NCBI GenBank assembly: GCA_019115745.1
Contig: DXDA01000015.1
Coordinates: forward strand, 1-41,117
DNA from: Candidatus Alistipes intestinigallinarum
GTDB lineage: Bacteria > Bacteroidota > Bacteroidia > Bacteroidales > Rikenellaceae
Direction: 5' to 3'
DNA: 41,117 nucleotides
Shown: positions 18,152-25,331 of the stretch, one piece after another
How positions within the stretch are numbered: the stretch's first letter is position 1
Layout: every line of letters begins with the position of its first letter
The notes under the pieces: generated by a model
The model's database searches: none
Told to the model about the DNA's origin: nothing
What the model saw: the letters and a program-made list of their open reading frames with translations, nothing else
Translations under genes and position numbers: made by a program

Positions 18152-19120
18152 ATGAAAACGGAATATTTGGGACTTCAACTGTCGAGTCCCGTGATTGTGA
18201 GCAGTTCGCCCTACACGTCGAACCTGGCTCATATCGAGTCGTGCGTCCGCGCGGGTGCGGGCGCCGTGGTGCTGAAGTCGATCTTCGAGGAGCAGATCTA
18301 CCGCCAGGCCGCCTCGCTGGACAAGATGGAGGGCTATGGCGACGCCGGGGAGTACCTCGAACGCTACCTGGGCGACGCCTATAAGGCCGAACTGCTGCAG
18401 CTCGTGAAGGATGCCGCCAAGACGGGCGTGCCCGTGATCGGGAGCATCAACTGCGTGGGTTCGGGCGATGCGTGGATCGACTATGCGATGTCGATGCAGG
18501 CTGCCGGGGCTGCGGCTCTGGAGCTGAATATCTTCCTGCTGCCGACCGACCGCCATGCGTCGGCCGCCGAGATCGAGCAGCACTATGCGGACATTGTGCG
18601 CAAGGTCTGCGCGGCGGTTGCGATCCCGGTTTCGGTGAAGCTGCCGATGCGCTTGACGAACGTCCTTGCGACATGCGACACGCTGCTGGCGCGCGGTGCG
18701 AAGGGCGTGGTGCTGTTCAACCGCTTCTTCGAACCCGACATCGACATCGAGAAGATGGCCTTCCAGCCGGCAGATCCCTTCAGCGAACCGAGCGAATTGC
18801 GTAACGTGCTGCGCAGCACGGCATTGTGCTCCCATGCACTGCCGCAGTTGGATGTTGCCGTTTCGACGGGCGTGCACGATGGAGCGTCGGCAGTCAAGGC
18901 GTTGCTTTGCGGCGCTTCGGCGGTTCAGGTCTGCACGGCGATCCACAAGCACGGCTACGAGGTGATCGGCCAGATCGGGTCGTTCATCGACGAGTGGGCC
19001 GCACGCCACGGCTTCGAGACGCTGGAGTCGTTCCGCGGGCGGATGGACTACGGCTCCTCGGAGGGCGAGTTCTATCAGCGTGTGCAGTACATGAAGTACT
19101 TCCCGCACGACGCCGAGTAA
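18152..19120 (+). CDS. Dihydroorotate dehydrogenase-like flavoprotein without the catalytic base
   Basis: A 322-residue TIM-barrel protein of the DHODH/dihydropyrimidine dehydrogenase superfamily, beginning MKTEYLGLQLSSPVIV as class 1 enzymes do. FMN-site features are visible (SSPYTSN near 18-24, ELN at 124-126, SVKLP near 196, STGVHDGASAVKALLCGASAVQVCTA near 250-275). Where class 1 enzymes read NxSCPN with the catalytic Cys, this protein reads ELNIFLLPTDR, so it is unlikely to be the pyrimidine enzyme; pyrD is elsewhere in the window. Likely another FMN-dependent oxidoreductase. Last gene of the gcvT operon. A start at 18005, inside gcvT, is rejected. Confidence 0.85.
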   Translation: MKTEYLGLQLSSPVIVSSSPYTSNLAHIESCVRAGAGAVVLKSIFEEQIYRQAASLDKMEGYGDAGEYLERYLGDAYKAELLQLVKDAAKTGVPVIGSINCVGSGDAWIDYAMSMQAAGAAALELNIFLLPTDRHASAAEIEQHYADIVRKVCAAVAIPVSVKLPMRLTNVLATCDTLLARGAKGVVLFNRFFEPDIDIEKMAFQPADPFSEPSELRNVLRSTALCSHALPQLDVAVSTGVHDGASAVKALLCGASAVQVCTAIHKHGYEVIGQIGSFIDEWAARHGFETLESFRGRMDYGSSEGEFYQRVQYMKYFPHDAE

Positions 19121-19153
19121 AGGCTGAAGGTGCGTTGGCGCTCTCAATAGACG

Positions 19154-19190
19154 GAAAGTCCCCGACTCCGGCAAGGAGTCGGGGACTTTC
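19154..19190. terminator. Bidirectional terminator between convergent genes
   Basis: Perfect 16-bp stem (19154-19169 with 19175-19190), five-base loop, with A/T-rich ends GAAAG and CTTTC. It serves the DHOD-like gene on the plus strand and the HD hydrolase gene on the minus strand. Confidence 0.85.
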
Positions 19191-19241
19191 GTTGTGTCCG
19201 TGTGAGGACGGGCGGCCTTGCAGGCGGCCCGGTGCCGATCG

Positions 19242-19892
19242 CTATTGTTTTTCAGGTTCCGGAAGGGGTGTTTTCGCGGTTTCGGCATCGAATGCTTTGT
19301 CGAAAGCCTTGCGAATCAGCTTCGGATCACGGATTACCTCACGCAACGCTTCCAGTTGGCGGGCGTTCTCCGACTCGGGAATCCAGAGTTTCAGGTAGCC
19401 GCCTTCGGCATATTTGTTCCGGAGGTGTTCGAGGCAGCGGGCGAAGTGCCCCTCGCGGTCGAGTTCGGGGCAGTGGGCCAGTCCGTACTGGACCGTGCGG
19501 CGAATGATCGTTGCGGGGTCGATCAGCCGGTCGGCTTCGGCGACGATGCGTCCGTAGATCGACCGCGGGGCATGTTTCGACGAGGCGCGGTGGTCCTCCA
19601 CGGCCTCGCGCATCGTCTGGATCTGCTCCTCCGAGAACCAACGGCGCAGTTCGCGGTCTGCAGCGAGGATGCGTCCGGCATCGAGGTGGTGGTTTTCGCG
19701 TCCGTTGACCAGTCCGGTATCGTGGTAGGCCGCAATCGCATAGACCATATCGGTATCGACGTCGTACGTCTCGGCAAGTTCGAGGCTGCGGCGGATTACC
19801 GTACGGACGTGTTCCACGTCGTGTGCCCGGTCGAAGTGTTCGTAACGCGGGATGATTTCCCGTTCGATATAGTTTTTGAGTTCCGTATTCAT
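19242..19892 (-). CDS. HD-domain phosphohydrolase of unknown substrate
   Basis: A 216-residue cytosolic protein with a metal-dependent HD domain: H24/H28 in RAHDVEHVRTV, the central H57-D58 in YHDTG, H100 in VEDHRAS, and a later EADRLID aspartate. This is the arrangement of the small stand-alone HD hydrolases such as YpgQ-type nucleotide phosphohydrolases; the substrate cannot be told. The C-terminal third is charged and ends with a Pro/Glu/Lys tail. It is downstream of rny on the same strand but separated by a terminator hairpin, so probably expressed separately; I see no convincing -7 box for it. Confidence 0.85.
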   Translation of the reverse strand: MNTELKNYIEREIIPRYEHFDRAHDVEHVRTVIRRSLELAETYDVDTDMVYAIAAYHDTGLVNGRENHHLDAGRILAADRELRRWFSEEQIQTMREAVEDHRASSKHAPRSIYGRIVAEADRLIDPATIIRRTVQYGLAHCPELDREGHFARCLEHLRNKYAEGGYLKLWIPESENARQLEALREVIRDPKLIRKAFDKAFDAETAKTPLPEPEKQ

Positions 19893-19932
19893 CGGGAGAT
19901 GGCTGAGTTTGTTTTGTGCGGTTATTCGAGTT

Positions 19933-19968
19933 ACGAAAAATCCTCCGGATTTTCGGAGGATTTTTCGT
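19933..19968 (-). terminator. Hairpin terminator downstream of rny
   Basis: Perfect stem of about 15 bp (19933-19947 with 19954-19968), loop GATTTT, with A-tract and T-tract inside the stem ends so that it can work in either direction. It lies 146 bases after the rny stop, beyond the purine-rich tract. Confidence 0.75.
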
Positions 19969-20022
19969 GGAAGAGTATTTCGTGGGGTATTTCTGATTTT
20001 TCGATTCCTGCTCGCCTTTGGT

Positions 20023-20113
20023 CCCTGCCTACTTTCCGCCCCCCCCCTCCTGCCAGCCTTCCGATCCCAGTTCCTGTCTGGCTTCCGGCCCCTGCTGGCT
20101 TCCGGCCCCGGAC
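20023..20113 (-). repeat. Purine-rich low-complexity tract after rny
   Basis: Between the rny stop and its terminator the sense strand is very rich in G and A. It contains a C9 run on the plus strand (20039-20047), part of CTTTCCGC9T (20032-20048), and a direct repeat of CTGGCTTCCGGCCCC (20078-20092 and 20095-20109, period 17). The 17-mer is repeated exactly at 22205-22221. No coding frame is plausible. Confidence 0.7.
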
Positions 20114-21661
20114 CTACTTGGCGTAGGCGACGGCGCGGGTTTCGCGGATGACGGTGATCTTCACCTGTCCGGGGTAGGTCATCTCGTCCTGGATCTTCTT
20201 GGCGATATCGTGCGAAAGACCCTCCGACTCCTGATCCGAGAGTTTGTCGGCTCCGACAATCACACGCAGCTCGCGTCCGGCCTGGATTGCGTAGGTCTTT
20301 ACGACGCCGGGGTAGGAGAGGGCAATGTCCTCCATTTCCTTGAGTCGCTTGATGTAGCTTTCGACAACCTCACGGCGAGCACCGGGGCGAGCGCCGGAGA
20401 TGGCGTCGCAAACCTGGATGATCGGCGCAATGAGCGACGACATCTCCACCTCGTCGTGGTGTGCTCCGATGGCGTTGCAGACTTCGGGCTTCTCCTTGTA
20501 CTTCTCGGCGAGCTTCATACCGATGATTGCGTGCGGCAGTTCGGGTTCGTCGTCGGGCACCTTACCGATGTCGTGCAGCAGTCCGGCGCGACGTGCGATC
20601 TTGGGGTTGAGTCCCAGTTCGGCCGCCATGATTCCGGCAAGGTTTGCGGTTTCGCGGGCGTGCTGGAGCAGGTTCTGACCATACGACGAACGGTATTTCA
20701 TCTTACCGATGAGGCGGATCATTTCGGGATGGAGCCCGTGGATTCCGAGGTCGATGGCGGTGCGTTTTCCGACCTCGACGATCTCCTCCTCGATCTGTTT
20801 CTGGACCTTTGCCACGACCTCCTCGATGCGGGCGGGGTGGATGCGGCCGTCGGTCACGAGCTGGTGCAGGGCGAGCCGTGCGATTTCGCGGCGCACGGGG
20901 TCGAATCCCGAGAGGATGATGGCTTCGGGCGTGTCGTCGACGATAATCTCGATACCCGTCGCAGCCTCCAGGGCCCGGATGTTGCGTCCTTCGCGTCCGA
21001 TGATGCGGCCCTTGACCTCGTCGCTCTCGATGTTGAAGACCGTCACGGCATTCTCGATGGCGGTTTCGGTAGCGACCCGCTGGATCGAGGCTACGATGAT
21101 GCGTTTGGCCTCTTTCGAAGCGGTCATCTTGGCCTCTTCGATGGTTTCGTTGATATAGGCTGCGGCTTCGGTTTTCGCCTCGGCCTTCATGTTCTCCATG
21201 AGGATGTTCTTGGCCTCTTCGGCACTCATCCCGGAGATCTGTTCGAGTCGGACGTTCTGTTCGCGGCGCACCTGGTCGATCTCCTCCTTCTTGTGCTCGA
21301 TGAGCTGCATCTGATTCTGCATCTGCTCCTTGAGCCGATCGTTTTCGCGGAGTTTGTTTTCCAGATCGCGTTCCTTGTTCTGGAGGTTCTGTTCGAGCTG
21401 TTTGGCGCGCTGTTCGCTCTGTGCGAGTTTTTGGTTGCGTTCGTTGACCTGGCGGTCGTGTTCGCTTTTGAGTTGGATGAATTTCTCCTTCGCCTGAAGG
21501 ATTCGCTCCTTCTTGATCATCTCGGCTTCGGCTTCGGCCTCTTTGAGCGCAGTTTCGCGTCGTTTCCGGATGGTGTTTTTGACCACGTAGTTGGTAACGA
21601 CGGCGTAAACTACGACGGCAACCACCGCGGAGATACATGCTGCCAGAATGGTGATATACAT
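20114..21661 (-). CDS. rny: Ribonuclease Y
   Basis: Membrane-anchored endoribonuclease that starts mRNA decay. The 515-residue protein has the full family layout: an N-terminal membrane helix (about 4-24), a long Glu/Lys/Gln-rich coiled coil (about 35-180), a KH RNA-binding domain with the loop GRIIGREG (218-225) and an HD catalytic domain with H363-D364 in LLHDIGK, plus a later H-H-D motif GAHHDEVE. Length is normal. It lies directly after the 6S-like RNA gene on the same strand; no separate -7 box is visible in the 50-base gap, so read-through from the RNA is possible. Confidence 0.96.
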   Translation of the reverse strand: MYITILAACISAVVAVVVYAVVTNYVVKNTIRKRRETALKEAEAEAEMIKKERILQAKEKFIQLKSEHDRQVNERNQKLAQSEQRAKQLEQNLQNKERDLENKLRENDRLKEQMQNQMQLIEHKKEEIDQVRREQNVRLEQISGMSAEEAKNILMENMKAEAKTEAAAYINETIEEAKMTASKEAKRIIVASIQRVATETAIENAVTVFNIESDEVKGRIIGREGRNIRALEAATGIEIIVDDTPEAIILSGFDPVRREIARLALHQLVTDGRIHPARIEEVVAKVQKQIEEEIVEVGKRTAIDLGIHGLHPEMIRLIGKMKYRSSYGQNLLQHARETANLAGIMAAELGLNPKIARRAGLLHDIGKVPDDEPELPHAIIGMKLAEKYKEKPEVCNAIGAHHDEVEMSSLIAPIIQVCDAISGARPGARREVVESYIKRLKEMEDIALSYPGVVKTYAIQAGRELRVIVGADKLSDQESEGLSHDIAKKIQDEMTYPGQVKITVIRETRAVAYAK

Positions 21662-21711
21662 TGTAATTTACGTGTTTTTAATTATTAAACAGGTGTTTAG
21701 AGTATTCAAAC

Positions 21712-21920
21712 AAAAAAACCGCATAGGATTCCTTATTCTTGTTTGACGAATCTGCAAGATCAGTCATGTGTGGGGGCTCCGACAATCGCAATCTTCCAAC
21801 GGTGCGCCGTAACGCACTCCCCAATCGGGTACTAGGCCTGATTTTGAAGCATCGTGAGTTACCCCAATTTAAAAAGTGTTCAGTTTCGCAAAGCTTTAAG
21901 GAATCTATGCGGGTAGATTC
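21712..21920 (-). ncRNA. ssrS: 6S RNA-like non-coding RNA
   Basis: About 209 bases on the minus strand that fold into a long rod closed by their own ends. The 5' part CCGCAUAG + AUUCCUUA pairs with 3' UAAGGAAU + CUAUGCGG (single bulged C), followed by U7 (21712-21718). Inside, UUUG/CAAA, CGAA/UUCG and CUG/CAG continue the stem. Then comes a large asymmetric bubble, then AUCAG/CUGAU and an apical hairpin GUGCG/CGCAC. Size, end pairing, central bubble and terminal U run are those of 6S RNA, the global regulator that binds RNA polymerase. It lies between zapA and rny; in E. coli ssrS also follows zapA. No canonical -7 box is seen; TACATACT at 21923-21930 is a weak candidate. No protein frame there looks real. 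Confidence 0.78.
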
Positions 21921-21940
21921 TGAGTATGTATAAAGAACGT

Positions 21941-22222
21941 TTTGTTTCCGGAACGGTTTCGGTGTTTCCGCCACCTTCCGCTGTATCTTGTTGTCGGGCT
22001 TTCGGAGTTCTCGGCTCCTCGGGCCTTCCGGTTTCCTTGCGCTGCAGGTTGCCCCCTCTTCCTCTTCCTCCTCTTTCCTCTCCTCCTCTTTTCTCCCTCT
22101 TTTCTCCCTCTTTTCTCTCCTCCTCTTGCCCCTCTTCGTCCTCTCGCTGTCCTCTCTCCGTCTCCTCTTCTTTCCGCCCCCTCGGGTGTTGTGCGGTTGT
22201 TTTGCTTTCCGCCCCCCCCCTT
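21941..22222 (-). repeat. Long purine-rich tract between zapA and the 6S-like RNA
   Basis: The plus strand is purely pyrimidine for 76 bases (22052-22127), including three tandem copies of the 11-mer CTCTTTTCTCC (22086-22117, the third with its last C changed or overlapping T). It is followed by more C/T-rich DNA, CTTTCCGC5T (22170-22182) and CTTTCCGC9T (22205-22221), which ends directly at the zapA stop codon. The sense RNA is therefore a G/A-rich 3' trailer. No gene is plausible here. Confidence 0.85.
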
Positions 22223-22525
22223 TCAGGGTTTCAGGGTGTTGAGGTAGGAGTCTATTTCGGCGCCGATTTTTTCGAGCTTTTTGAGATCCTCGTTGTCGAC
22301 CTCCCGGCTCTGCCGCATCGCGACATTGGCGATTGCGAATTTCAAAGCAGCCATTGCGAGGTAGTCCTGATCGCCCCAGCCCTTGATATTCTGTTGTTTT
22401 ATCAGCGCGAGATAGCTGTTGACCTCTCGTTCAGCCAGGCGATAGACCTCTTCTTTTCCGCTTTCGATATTGAAAGGATAGCTTTTACCGGCTATTTTGA
22501 GTGTTATCGCCTGTTTCTTTTCCAT
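22223..22525 (-). CDS. zapA: Cell division protein ZapA
   Basis: Small cytosolic Z-ring-associated protein that bundles FtsZ. The 100-residue product starts MEKKQAITLKIAGKSYPF, has the globular N-domain with EEVYRLAEREVNSYL, and a helical C-terminal part with MAALKFAIANV that fits the family's tetramer helix. A longer frame to 22639 would run through the gene upstream and lacks ZapA-like sequence. It follows a coiled-coil gene after 53 bases under one promoter. Confidence 0.92.
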   Translation of the reverse strand: MEKKQAITLKIAGKSYPFNIESGKEEVYRLAEREVNSYLALIKQQNIKGWGDQDYLAMAALKFAIANVAMRQSREVDNEDLKKLEKIGAEIDSYLNTLKP

Positions 22526-22578
22526 GTTTCTTTTCGTTTTCGCGTCCGTCACATCCCAGCATCCATCGGGGCGGTGTC

Positions 22579-22902
22579 TCACTGGGGCTTTCTGTCGGTT
22601 TTGGGGGTCTCCGATTGCTGTCCCAACAAAGCGATGCACTTGTCTACCTCCCGCATCAGCCGGTTGACGCGTGCCCTTGCTTTTTCGCGGTTCGTACCGC
22701 CTCCCGCGAGACCTTCCGAGAGCTGCATTCGAGCCACTTCGGCTTCCAACTCCTTGATCCGTTCTTCGAGGCTCCGCTTTTCGGCGCGCCAGGCGTCCCG
22801 TTGCGCGGTGAGTTCGTCACAGATCTTCGACAGCCTTTTGTGGTCGTCGATCAACTGCCTCACATGGGCTTCGATGTTCGTTATCACCCGTTTCTCGGCC
22901 AT
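22579..22902 (-). CDS. Coiled-coil protein encoded with ZapA (ZapB/ZauP-like role inferred)
   Basis: A 107-residue, highly charged protein. Residues about 8-62 form a continuous heptad-like coiled coil (IDDHKRLSKICDELTAQRDAW, then ERIKELEAEVARMQL), then a glycine break (GLAGGGT) and a second helix with RVNRLMREVDKCIALL. It has no signal or membrane segment. Neighbouring zapA suggests a Z-ring role similar to E. coli ZapB or Caulobacter ZauP, the latter encoded with zapA; this is inference from architecture and context, not sequence homology. Confidence 0.82.
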   Translation of the reverse strand: MAEKRVITNIEAHVRQLIDDHKRLSKICDELTAQRDAWRAEKRSLEERIKELEAEVARMQLSEGLAGGGTNREKARARVNRLMREVDKCIALLGQQSETPKTDRKPQ

Positions 22903-22930
22903 CGTTTCGGAAAAGGTCCGTTTCGCTTTT

Positions 22931-22962
22931 CAAAGGTAGAAAAAAAAGGAGAAAAAAACAAA
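22931..22962 (-). promoter_or_regulatory. Complete promoter of the coiled-coil/zapA operon
   Basis: -33 TTTG (22959-22962) and -7 TACCTTTG (22931-22938), 20-base spacer, minus strand. The -33 box abuts the rimO stop codon (22963-22965), so no terminator fits between rimO and this promoter. Leader is about 25 bases. Confidence 0.8.
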
Positions 22963-24261
22963 TTATTTTGTCGCAGGCTCGCCGTAGAGATCGTAATCCT
23001 CCGCTGCGGATACCTTTATGTCGTAAAAATGTCCTTTTCGGAGCCTCTTCGCGTCGGCCGGAATGAGAATCTCCTGGTCCACCTCCGGGGAGTCGTACTG
23101 CGTGCGCCCGACATACCAGTCGCCCTGCCGGGAGTCGATCAGCACCCGCTCGGTGCGCCCGACACGCCGACGGTTGTTTTCGAGCGAAATCTCGTTCTGC
23201 AGGGCCATGATGCGGTCCACGCGCTGCTGCTTGATCTCCTCGGGAACGTCGTCGCGGAGTTCGCGGGCGGAGTAGGTCCCCTCCTCCTCGGAGTAGGGGA
23301 AGACGCCGAGCCGCTCGAAGCGCACCTCGCGGACGAAATCGAGCAGTTCCTCGAAATCGGCCTCCGTCTCCCCGGGGTAGCCGACCAGCAGGGTGGTGCG
23401 CAGGGCCAGGTCGGGGATTGCCGTGCGCAGTTTGCGGATCAGCTCCAGCGCCTCGGCCTTCGTGTGGCGGCGCAGCATGGCCGAGAGCTGGGCGTCGGAG
23501 ATGTGCTGGAAGGGGATGTCGAGGTACTTGCAGATCTTGGGCTCGGCGGCCATCACCTCGATGAGCTCCTCGGGGAATGCCGCCGGATAGGCGTAGTGGA
23601 GGCGGATCCACTCGATGCCGTCGATGCGGCACAGGCGGCGCAGCAACTCGGCAATCTGCCGCTTCCCGTAAAGGTCGAGCCCGTAGTAGGTGGTGTCCTG
23701 CGCGATGACGATCAGCTCGCGGACGCCCTGCGCGGCCAGCTTGCGGGCCTCCTCCTCCAGCACCTCCATGGGTACCGAGACGTGCGGCCCGCGGATGAGC
23801 GGAATGGCGCAGTAGCCGCACTTCCAGTTGCAACCCTCGGAGATCTTCAGGTAGGCGTAGTGTTTCGGGGTCGTGAGGTGGCGTTCGGTCTCCAGCGCAG
23901 GGTCCTCCGAGGCCCCGAGGGCGCGGATGATGCCGTCCCACGTGCGGGCTCCGAAGTATTCGTCGACCTCGGGAATCTCCGTGCGCAGCTCGTCGGCATA
24001 GCGCTCCGAGAGGCACCCGATGACGAACAGATGCTCGATTTTGCCCGCCTTCTTGGCTTCGGCGGCGCGGAGGATCATCTCGACGGACTCCTGCTTGGCG
24101 TCGCCGATGAATCCGCAGGTGTTGATGACGACCACTTTGGCATCGGTGCGGTCGCTGTCGAAGCGGACTTCGTAACCGGCCGCGGCGAGCCGGGCCATGA
24201 GGTGCTCGCTGTCGACCGTGTTCTTCGAGCAGCCGAGCGTGATGACGTTAATTTTTTTCAT
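22963..24261 (-). CDS. rimO: Ribosomal protein S12 methylthiotransferase RimO
   Basis: Radical-SAM enzyme that adds a methylthio group to the conserved aspartate of ribosomal protein S12. In the 432-residue protein, the N-terminal UPF0004 domain shows the three cluster cysteines C11 (LGCSKN), C49 (NTCGF) and C83 (IGCLSE). The radical-SAM CxxxCxxC lies at C144, C148 and C151, and a C-terminal TRAM-like domain follows. LGCSKNxVDSE is the RimO rather than MiaB version. The start overlaps the ftsY 3' end by 14 bases, so the two are translated together. Confidence 0.96.
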   Translation of the reverse strand: MKKINVITLGCSKNTVDSEHLMARLAAAGYEVRFDSDRTDAKVVVINTCGFIGDAKQESVEMILRAAEAKKAGKIEHLFVIGCLSERYADELRTEIPEVDEYFGARTWDGIIRALGASEDPALETERHLTTPKHYAYLKISEGCNWKCGYCAIPLIRGPHVSVPMEVLEEEARKLAAQGVRELIVIAQDTTYYGLDLYGKRQIAELLRRLCRIDGIEWIRLHYAYPAAFPEELIEVMAAEPKICKYLDIPFQHISDAQLSAMLRRHTKAEALELIRKLRTAIPDLALRTTLLVGYPGETEADFEELLDFVREVRFERLGVFPYSEEEGTYSARELRDDVPEEIKQQRVDRIMALQNEISLENNRRRVGRTERVLIDSRQGDWYVGRTQYDSPEVDQEILIPADAKRLRKGHFYDIKVSAAEDYDLYGEPATK

Positions 24262-25249
24262 CTCCGAACAGGGCGTTTACAAATTCCCGGCGGTCGAAGA
24301 TGCGCAACTGGTCGATCCCCTCGCCGATGCCGATGTAGCGCACCGGAATGTGGAACTGGTCGCTGATGCCGATCACCACGCCGCCCTTGGCCGTGCCGTC
24401 GAGCTTGGTGATCGTCAGCGAGGTGACCTGCGTGGCCTGCGTGAACTGGCGGGCCTGCTCGAAGGCGTTCTGACCGGTCGAGCCGTCCAGCACGAGCATC
24501 ACCTCGTGGGGTGCCCCGGGGATCACCTTCGACATGACGTTGCGGATCTTCGTCAGCTCGTTCATCAGGTTGATCTTGTTGTGCAGACGTCCGGCGGTGT
24601 CGATCAGCACCACGTCGGCACCGTTCGCCTTGGCCGAGGTCAGCGTGTCGAAGGCCACCGAGGCGGGGTCGGAGCCCATCTGCTGTCGGATCATCGTGGC
24701 TCCGGCGCGGTCGGCCCACACCTGCAACTGGTCGATCGCCGCAGCGCGGAACGTGTCGGCGGCTCCGATCCAGACCTTCTTCCCGGCTTTCGTGAGCTGT
24801 GCGGCGAGTTTCCCGATCGTGGTGGTCTTTCCGGCGCCGTTCACGCCGACGACCATCACCACGTAGGGTTCGCCCTCGCGGGCGTCGAGTCCGAAGTGCT
24901 CTGTGGACCCGTGGGCCTGTTCGAGCAGGTCGGCGATCTCCTCGCGCAGAATCGACTGCAGTTCGGAGGTGTTCATGTATTTGTCGCGGGCCACGCGCTC
25001 CTCGATGCGGCGGATGATCTTCACGGTGGTCTCGACCCCGACGTCCGAGGTGATGAGCACTTCCTCCAGATCGTCGAGCACGTCGGCATCGACCGTGGAG
25101 CGGCCGGCGACAGCCCGGGCGAGTTTCGAGAAGAGCCCGGTCTTGGTCTTCTCCAACCCGGCATCGAGCTCCTGCCGTTGCTGCTGCGCCTGCTCCTCGG
25201 AGACGGGAGCCTCCTGCTGTTTTTTGCGGAAAATATCGAAAAATGCCAT
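24248..25249 (-). CDS. ftsY: Signal recognition particle receptor FtsY
   Basis: GTPase that receives SRP-ribosome complexes at the membrane. The 333-residue protein has a short N-terminal amphipathic and charged stretch (MAFFDIFRKK, then Gln/Glu-rich), the four-helix N-domain, and the NG GTPase domain: P-loop GVNGAGKTTT (135-144), AADTFRAAAIDQL (163-175), DTAGR (217-221), TKLD (281-284) and the closing GIGEGIDQLRIFD. It lacks the long acidic A-domain of E. coli. Start ATG 25249; the extension to 25381 would cross the divergent promoter. Confidence 0.96.
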   Translation of the reverse strand: MAFFDIFRKKQQEAPVSEEQAQQQRQELDAGLEKTKTGLFSKLARAVAGRSTVDADVLDDLEEVLITSDVGVETTVKIIRRIEERVARDKYMNTSELQSILREEIADLLEQAHGSTEHFGLDAREGEPYVVMVVGVNGAGKTTTIGKLAAQLTKAGKKVWIGAADTFRAAAIDQLQVWADRAGATMIRQQMGSDPASVAFDTLTSAKANGADVVLIDTAGRLHNKINLMNELTKIRNVMSKVIPGAPHEVMLVLDGSTGQNAFEQARQFTQATQVTSLTITKLDGTAKGGVVIGISDQFHIPVRYIGIGEGIDQLRIFDRREFVNALFGDEKN

Positions 25250-25270
25250 ATCCGAAAATTTATCTCGGGA

Positions 25271-25278
25271 CAAAGATA
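25271..25278 (-). promoter_or_regulatory. Promoter -7 box of ftsY-rimO
   Basis: TATCTTTG on the minus strand, 21 bases before the ftsY start. It forms an exact inverted pair with the box at 25301-25308 that reads the other way. Confidence 0.65.
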
Positions 25279-25300
25279 CGAAGAATGTTTGGAAAAGCGT

Positions 25301-25308
25301 TATCTTTG
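25301..25308 (+). promoter_or_regulatory. Promoter -7 box of the secreted lectin-fold-like gene
   Basis: TATCTTTG on the plus strand, 23 bases before the ATG at 25332. The -33 region of each divergent promoter would fall on the -7 box of the other, so the two probably compete. Confidence 0.65.
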
Positions 25309-25331
25309 CGGCAAACCCTTTCTGAAAGAAG

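Noticed and set aside
21678..21974. Small minus-strand frame of 98 codons upstream of rny
   Set aside because: It coincides with the structured 6S-like RNA; base pairing explains the sequence better than coding.
22086..22117. Possible CRISPR-like array in the repeated 11-mers
   Set aside because: Units are tandem without spacers and far too short; it is a simple repeat.
22525..22639. N-terminal extension of zapA to 22639
   Set aside because: It overlaps the upstream coiled-coil gene in another frame and has no ZapA-like residues.
21926..22939. Plus-strand frame through the pyrimidine-rich region (Ser/Pro/Leu-rich translation)
   Set aside because: The amino-acid mix is a direct product of the C/T tract and it continues antisense through zapA and its partner.
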